Assembly: GCA_038502055.1 (NCBI GenBank)
Contig: JAXRKN010000016.1
Coordinates: 248,001-312,000, forward strand
From: Tanytarsus gracilentus
Lineage: Eukaryota; Arthropoda; Insecta; Diptera; Chironomidae
Length of the DNA stretch: 64,000 nucleotides
Reading direction: 5' to 3'
Shown piece after piece: positions 58,001 to 64,000 of this stretch. Both the position numbers and the translations under genes were made by a program. Position 1 is the first letter of the stretch; every line of letters starts with the position of its first letter. The notes below the pieces were generated by a model. That model was not told where the DNA came from. It searched no databases and saw only the letters and a program-made list of their open reading frames with translations.

Positions 58001-58289
58001 CAATTGTGCCAGCAAGCACAATCACTAAGCACCAGCTCTGTTCCTCGGGATAATAATGGACCTTTAGAGTCTTTAAAGTTCTCGCATCACCGGATGGAAC
58101 AAAATGCTCAACCGAATGTCTTTTTGCTTTTTTATGCTTATTCTTTTGACACTTGACAGTTGATGCGCTTGAAAAAGTCGAATCGTTTGTGTCTAGATTG
58201 GTGTATGATGTGCTTAGACTGCTCACAGTTGTAGCTGTGTCTTGTCGAGGTAATGACGGCAATGTCATTTGCCTTGATGAGAACGACAT
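43024..58289 (-). CDS. SLC16 monocarboxylate-transporter-like protein, two alternative first exons
   Basis: Nine shared exons: 45453-45564, 45123-45208, 44912-45062, 44623-44850, 44374-44479, 44111-44282, 43939-44042, 43711-43883 and 43024-43651. They are preceded by either first exon A (47231-47699) or B (57908-58289). Both first exons end in phase 1, giving 742 and 713 aa. The body reads as a 12-helix major facilitator: GWLGALSTAVALFISPL (helices 2-3), GTVVGIGVGMSRDCSTLM, ITAFGINTPLFYLAHQI (helix 7), FVWIYGIFLGGYHYSLKM and PLAGYLNA. The N-terminus and the 250-residue acidic C-terminal tail are probably cytoplasmic. SLC16 members move lactate, pyruvate, ketone bodies, thyroid hormone or aromatic amino acids across the plasma membrane; the substrate here cannot be told. 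The use of B with these exons is inferred from phase and similarity. Confidence 0.85.
47231..47699 (-). other. Alternative first coding exon A of the SLC16 gene
   Basis: Encodes a polar N-terminus with KVIIGKVGKDKSVIVGKIG, then INIHYYPEQSIFWSYVIVLI and the first membrane helix. Starts are possible at ATG 47699 or, three codons later, at 47690. GAGA tracts upstream (about 47922-47938) may belong to its promoter. It is similar to exon B from HYYPE through the helix. Confidence 0.75.
49949..49979 (+). repeat. GAGA microsatellite
   Basis: A GAGAGAGA-rich tract about 2.2 kb upstream of first exon A. A shorter GA tract occurs at 47922-47938 and a CT tract at 53953-53970. GAGA-factor binding is possible but unproven. 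Confidence 0.6.
51832..51946. repeat. Short MITE-like element
   Basis: Left end AGGGGTTGAAGACT and right end AGTGTTCCACCCCT form imperfect inverted termini around a 115-bp AT-rich segment. It is the same terminal family as 52402-52510 and 12924-13160. Confidence 0.45.
52402..52510. repeat. Short MITE with 5-bp target duplication
   Basis: Left end AAGGGGTGAAACACTT and right end AAGTGTTCCACCCCTT are inverted copies with one mismatch in 16. The element is 109 bp, AT-rich and noncoding. AAATC directly flanks it on both sides, a probable target-site duplication. Confidence 0.65.
55860..56235. repeat. GGAATCCATNGGAATCC-type degenerate array
   Basis: Short interspersed copies of TGGAATCCAT, GGAATCCGATGG and AAATCAATGG, with a period near 10-14 bp, fill the left third of the transposon. 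Short Ile/Arg/Asn-rich frames across it are artefacts of the repeat. Confidence 0.75.
56388..56453 (-). pseudogene. tRNA-like sequence (degenerate, possible SINE head)
   Basis: The minus strand has GGTTCGAATC (a perfect B box) and TGACGGAATGG (an imperfect A box) at tRNA spacing. The ends GCTTCGT and GTGGAGC pair over seven positions, with wobbles. The anticodon loop would read GTGATAA (GAT, isoleucine-like), but the anticodon and T stems are poorly paired. It is therefore not a functional tRNA. It sits within the 1.8-kb transposon. Confidence 0.4.
56575..57190. repeat. About ten copies of a 60-bp satellite-like unit
   Basis: A tandem unit of about 60 bp runs through GACGGAATTTTGATGGAAA, then AAATTCCGTTAAAATTCCAC and TTTCCTAAACGGAACATG. 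Copies differ mainly by one-base indels. GGAATTTT and AAATTCC within each unit are inverted, so each copy can fold back. Confidence 0.9.
57908..58289 (-). other. Alternative first coding exon B of the SLC16 gene
   Basis: Starts MSFSSRQMTLPSLPRQDTAT and reaches VHYYPEEQSWCLVIVLAGT, then a first helix with MINHGLHLSYGLFLV. It aligns with exon A from the HYYPE motif onward and ends in the same phase before a GTGAAT donor. The two N-terminal tails have no clear similarity. Exon B lies 10 kb upstream of exon A, implying a separate promoter. Confidence 0.75.
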
Positions 58290-61200
58290 GATTTTTTTGA
58301 ATCCGAGAGCTTTAAAAGTTTTCAATTAGAAGTCAATTAATTGGTAGCAATCAAATAGAGCGTAAAAAGTGCAGCATTAATTGAATGCGTCGTTATGACG
58401 CGCTTTAAGTGACACATTTTTAACATTCACTTTAATTGACAGATTTCACATTTATTAATTTAAAGCTCTATAAAACATAGCGTTAAACTCCATGAGTGTA
58501 TCCTCATATTTCATTGCACTTCAACATTATCCACTGTTCGATATTCGATATGTCGATTTATCACTCGCTTTTAATATCCAATTTAAAGATCATGAAACAT
58601 TCGAATTGCAAAAAAAATTATGACCTTCATAAAAAATAATTTTATGGAAAATTCCATTCATGATTAATCCGTTTTAAAAATGTTTACAAATACTTGAAAG
58701 TACGCACAACAATTCACTGCTGGAGTCATTAGCTCTGCCAATTCGAATTAATTTTCATAAATAGCGAAAATTCACACTAAAGTTGAGTATTTTGGGTAGA
58801 AATTTGATAGATTCAAAAATATTAACAGTAAAAAATTTAATAAGCTTTGAAAGCTTTTAATAAATTTCAAAAAACTTAATTTTTTAGGAAGTTTACGAAG
58901 AACTTTAATTTTAATATTAAAACTATTTCAAAAACCAAAGTAAAATTTTGGAAAGAAAGCTTTCAAGTCGAAAGCTTTTTGAAGTTTAGAAAATCACAGA
59001 GCTTTTATTTTTCAACTTTAGCTAAATTTTTCAGGTTTACTCAATTTCTACTCCGAAAAGCCCATTTCATCAATTCTAAATGGCTTTTTAGTTGGCAATT
59101 GGCTTATCTTAAATCTGCCTTCAATTTTTTTATCCTCATTCAATGAGCTTTACAAGTTTATTGGCTTCGAGTTAATTCAGGGCGTTTTAATAACGATTTC
59201 TGTTAATAACTTGACGAATTCACTTCTTGATTTTTTTTTCGCGATCAACAATCTCCGTTTAATGTTTCGTAACATTTGAGAGTGGCAATTCCGCGACCAT
59301 ATTTAGATGTGAAAATAAAACAAAAAGAATTTTTTAAAAACGCACGTCCGAAATGCAATTTAAATCACTGTCGACTGTTCAACATTTCATAAAAATTTGC
59401 ATTCTACCACGTTGAATGCTTAATAAGTTGTGATGTAAGTTGAAATCACTTTTGGTTTCTATAGAAACATGTTGCAGGATTAATAATCACACGACACTCT
59501 AGTGATACTGTTTCTGACGTAGTTGCGAATAGACTATTGCGGACTTTTGTAAGTTGACCGGGGAGATTGTTGTGTTGGAGTTTGTTTAAGATGAGAGAAG
59601 ATTGAGAGAGGAAAAAAATGCAGGGCGAGGACACTCTGAAGTTTTAGTTAGTTCTAACTTTATTTTTTAAATTTTAATCTTTGTTTTTTAACTTTTTTCA
59701 AATTATTTCAAAATTTCCATCCCTTGATTTTAATGAAATTGTAAACTCAGAATTTTTCCCTTTCACGTGTAGCAGCATGACCAGCATACGTCTAGAACTG
59801 TAGGAAAGAATCGCAATTTTGACCCTCGCCATGTGCGTGTGTTCTCAAAATCTTTAATTTTATCTCAAATGACGACTCGACTTGATGTAATTTATGAATG
59901 GCATAAAAGAAAAATTGCCTTCAATGTTAGTCGCAGAATTTTGTTTTGTACTAAACAAGTTTTTTTAGATGCCATTCTTTGCCCGAGCACCGAGTAATTC
60001 TTGTTCTCTTACTCCTCTTTTTCTCGCTCATTCTTTTTTTGTGTGTGCTTTCGACCCAACAATATATAATTGTTGCTAGTTTTATATTATGCTCCCTGAA
60101 TGAAGACAACGAGAGAGCGAGTGGAAGAGATAAATCATCATCTCGTAAAATGAAGAGATTTTGTTTCGATTTAGCTTTAGGACTTTTGTTGATTGTTTAA
60201 CTTTATGAGCTTGTATACACTTTAAAAAATTTTATTAAAAAATTCAATTAGTTTGTAAAATTATGAACCGATTTTTGAAAATAATTTTTTTAAACTGTAT
60301 TTAAAGATCAGTTAAGTTTTCACGTTAAAAACAAATCAAGTATTGTAAATAAACCATTAAGTGATCCACTCGAATGCCCGAATTAAATGATTGACCAAAA
60401 ACTACCGCTATCACTTTAATCCAGAGTTAATTTTATCATCGAGCTCTTACCCAAAAAAGGATTAAAGAAAAAATATTTTTTAACGATGTCAAATTACGAG
60501 CTTTCCTTTTACTTCCAAAAAAATACACGGACTTGAATCAAAACCAACAACAATTAAGAAAAGAACGTTTAAAATATTTTCATCTTAATTGGCCATCATT
60601 TAAGCCTCTTTAGTCCTGAAAATGTTTTTTCAAAATTTCTTCATTCATTCTCTCATGCCTCTTATAAACTGCATTGATAAATGATTCGCGAAGGCAATTG
60701 AAATAAATTGAGTATTTTTGTCTTGAATTGATTGGCATCATTAAAGGAAAATAAAAGCGTGGAGATTTTATGAAAAAAATTTACATTATTAAAAGTCGTA
60801 ATCATAAATTTTGGATTTATGTAAAGTGGTCAATAAAAAGTTATTTAAAGAGCACTTAGGTCCATTAAAATTTGTAGTGAAATAATTTCAAACATATTTA
60901 AGATTTTCTTCTTCTGAAGAGGAAAAAAGTTGAGAAATAACGAAAAGAAAATATTCGATCGTCTATAAATGTTTCGATGCGAACAGTTGTGAGGTTTTAT
61001 GTTGTGAAGAAGAAGAAGATGAAAACAGAAATTTTTATTAAGACACAAAAAATAAAGAAAATTTGTTGAAAAATTTAATTATTTAAAAGAGAAAATTAAA
61101 ATCTAAATTATTGAAAAATTTGTAATTTTTTTCACTTTTACAAGAGTTCGTGAATAGTTAAATCACGAAAGCTCATCGAAAGCTTCCATGACCCAAATAT

Positions 61201-64000
61201 TTTAATAATTATGACGCAACACATAATCTGGCAATTAAAAGATCATTCATCAAATATCCACTTAGTCCGCTTATCATCATTACTGTCTTCTAATTCCTTC
61301 AATCTTCTTAAAGGACGCTTTGGCTCAGATAAAAGTGTGCGTATAGTGCATGTTGTAGTGATATGATTAATGGCAACATGAGAGTGGCTGTTTTGTGATT
61401 TATTCCACACTTGAGAATGATGGATGATGATGTCTGTGAGGAAGGGTTAAAGGACATTCATCGAGTCATCGTTTTATGGCTATTGTTCGTAGCTTCTATT
61501 TCCTGATAAAATTGTATGAGTGAAGGAAATGGCAGTGATTAAGTTGTTTAAAGTCACATTTTTTACACGCTCACTTTCATCAGCTTTAAATCCCGAGGGA
61601 AATTTATTCGAGCGAAAGAATTTTTCTTATTGGCGACAATCATCAGCAGACAGCTTTAATTCTGGTCGCTCTTTTCAATTTTTCGCAATTCAATTCTCAT
61701 TTGAATTTCTAACGCTCATCTATGTGAATTTTCGATTGCTGCACTGTGGAAGTGACATGATGAGATTTTCATTTCATTTAATGCATTAAATTTATCAGTC
61801 GTAAAGTGAAAAGTCTGACCTAGGTTAAGGTTTAGGTCGTTGACTTGATGATATAAAAATTATATAAACATTTATCATCGCACGTTTCACCGCTTGTAAG
61901 AACTTGTTGATACACATAAATTTTATTCGATGTATCGAATGTGATAAATTTCCGATAATATTTATTGTCGTCAGGGGTGGGACAGTGGTTGCTATTTTTT
62001 TTGAAAATATTTAAAAATCCGAGAAATTAATTTTAGAAAATCAGTGAATTAAAAAAATATTTTTAAAATACAAAAATCAGCCTTCACACTTGCTCGATAT
62101 ATTTTTAAAAATAAACACGGTTTAAATGCAAAACAAACATCCCGCAATGCAATTAGCCGTCCGCGACATAATTACTGCACTCATTATTTATGGCAATTTA
62201 CATAAATCTTCCGTGTGAAAGTCAAGCGCGACACGCATGTAATAATGATTGAAATGTTCGATTCTCGATCATTGGAAACAATTTTTCGCATTTACAATCT
62301 CAAGATTTATTGCTCGCATGAATTCTAAAAATAAACGCAACTCGCTGATATCGACAGGTTCTTAAGTTCTTGCTGAAGAAGTGAGCATGCAATAAAAGAA
62401 AGCCATAAATGATACGATTGAAAAATTGCACTCACTCATCAATCAATTGATATTGTTGAAAATGAATAAATGATTAGCCTACAGTGACATCCAAGTCCAC
62501 ATCAATAATTTATGAGATTGAAGCAATTGGCTGATTGATAACGTTGTGTAACATCACGAGATGCGAATATAAATGTCGGATGAGAATCAGTTCTTACTTC
62601 TTGGGTGTTTTACAACTTTTTATCTCTAAATCATCTCGATTGCGCGACATTGACTCAATTGTGAGATCAACAATGTTCGAGGTATGTATGAGAGTTTCAT
62701 TTTTCTTTAGGGATTTTTCATGAATTATGGATCAATAAAAATTTATTACAAATGTTATGCAATGACTATTTTTTTTATTGTACTTTAAGATCAAAGAGAA
62801 ATTTCAGGGGTTGTTTTGGAGTTTTATAAATCCAGAAAAAATCCAGTAATTTTAAAAATATCAGGAATTTACCACATTTATGTTTAAAAGCTCTGAATAA
62901 ATTCCAAAACAAGATTATAGTCCAAGAAAAATGTTTAATGAATGAAAAAATTAAAATACGTTAAAATAAAATAAAATTTACTTCAATTCAATTCAAACAA
63001 TAAATTTTTATTATCAAACTCACTCCCGTAATTTACTTTATGAAAATGTCATACACAATTCTTACGCGGAAATCGATTGAGATCGAGGGAAGTAAACGAT
63101 TATGTTTTGATAATAAAAAGAAGACAAAAAACTTTTCCTCTCAATCTTTTTTGATTTGTGAATTTTTGACGTTGTCAGCAGATTTTCAATCTGTGTAAGT
63201 TATAGCGATTCAATTTCTCATCGGAAATGAAGGCAGGCATTTTAATGTCTCTTTTGTGAGTCGAGATCAATCGGACATATCGAAATTTTGCACGATTTAA
63301 TAATTCGAACATTTATATCGTGGATGAAGAATTTTTATGGATGTACCTACGCTCTCTTTAAAATTATTAAAATTTCTTTCATTTTCTCTCATTGCGATTC
63401 ATCTTGCTTTTATCAAAAAAAGCTGTGCGATCAATCATGTTAAGTTCATTGTGTTTCAAATTTCTTTCGACGTTCATTAAATAGACTTTGAATTATTTCA
63501 TTTCTTCTTCTTCTCGAACGAAGATGAGATTATTGCTCGTAATAAATCAATAGAAAAGTGAATTAAGCGAAAATTTTAACTCAATTTATATCGCGATCGA
63601 AAATGTAAATTCACGGCGATTTTTTAATGACTTTACACAGCATTAGGATTCTATTTTGAGATGTTAATTACTTGAAATAATTTACGAATTGATTGAGTAG
63701 AAAAGTTTTCACTCCTTTTATTGAGCTTTCACATAAAAAAAAACTTTAAAGATTTTTCCACGAGGATAAAAAATCGTAAAATTTCCATGGAAAATTTTAG
63801 GGATGAAAACGTAACTTGAGAAACTTTAAAAAACTGTCGTAAAATTTTACAATGGAAGAAAACTTAAAATTTTAAATTTTGTAAAAAACTAAAATCGAGT
63901 TTTAAATTTTTTTAAGAAAAATGACTGAAAAGATTAGAATTTTTTTCTTCTCAACCCGACAAAAATTTCAAGACTGACAGTCGTCGTCAATTAGAGACGT
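58290..64000. other. No gene recognised; upstream of SLC16 exon B
   Basis: AT-rich sequence with scattered short frames, none of which resembles a known protein or has neighbours with matching splice phases. It contains weak copies of the CCATCCCTTGA and GGGGTGGGACA motifs (59716 and 61974). Promoter DNA of exon B is expected at its left edge. Confidence 0.5.

Overview
The window is insect nuclear DNA, most likely from a nematoceran fly (a midge-like dipteran). The evidence is strongly AT-rich intergenic sequence, many introns of 50-140 bp with GT-AG borders, and insect-type gene content, including a single-minded bHLH-PAS gene, a ZAD zinc-finger gene and insect-style SLC16 and mGluR genes. 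Organism identity is inference; no species-diagnostic marker was seen. There are no rRNA genes, intact tRNAs, CRISPR arrays or bacterial operons.

Layout. (1) 1.4-9.6 kb, + strand: a seven-exon group I-like metabotropic glutamate receptor gene. Its 3.6 kb first intron (GC-AG) contains a complete TACO1/YebC-type mitochondrial translation activator gene on the opposite strand. That gene's own first intron contains a 1.55 kb non-autonomous transposon with an internal minisatellite. (2) 10.5-16.4 kb, - strand: single-minded (sim), six coding exons. (3) 16.4-25.3 kb: about 9 kb with no recognisable gene, probably sim upstream regulatory DNA. (4) 25.3-42.6 kb, a gene-dense block: PNISR-like (+), NUS1 (-), XPA (-), a ZAD C2H2 zinc-finger gene broken by a frameshift and a 2.9 kb insertion (+), an uncharacterised three-exon gene inside that insertion (+), HINT3-like (-), VPS8 (+), DPH1 (-) and eIF3g (+). 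Several pairs are divergent and probably share promoters (XPA/ZAD, HINT3/VPS8, DPH1/eIF3g, the last with a DRE palindrome). (5) 43.0-58.3 kb, - strand: one SLC16 monocarboxylate-transporter-like gene with two homologous alternative first exons 10 kb apart. A 1.8 kb transposon made largely of GGAA/TTCC repeats lies between them. (6) 58.3-64 kb: no recognisable gene.

The gene-dense block is mostly housekeeping: RNA processing (PNISR), dolichol synthesis (NUS1), nucleotide excision repair (XPA), endosomal tethering (VPS8), diphthamide synthesis on eEF2 (DPH1) and translation initiation (eIF3g). The flanks are developmental or neural genes with long, repeat-bearing introns. Splice junctions were assigned by hand from GT/AG signals, reading-frame phase and protein-family similarity. 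All multi-exon models given here keep frame from start to stop, except the ZAD gene, which is called broken.

The most notable items are the nested receptor/TACO1/transposon arrangement, the zinc-finger gene interrupted between 9-bp direct repeats, the duplicated first exons of the transporter, a NUS1 intron-retention frame that ends in HDEL, a short MITE family with AGGGGTTGGACACTT-type ends, and two unrelated-looking DNA transposons that both carry TTCC/GGAA hairpin arrays.
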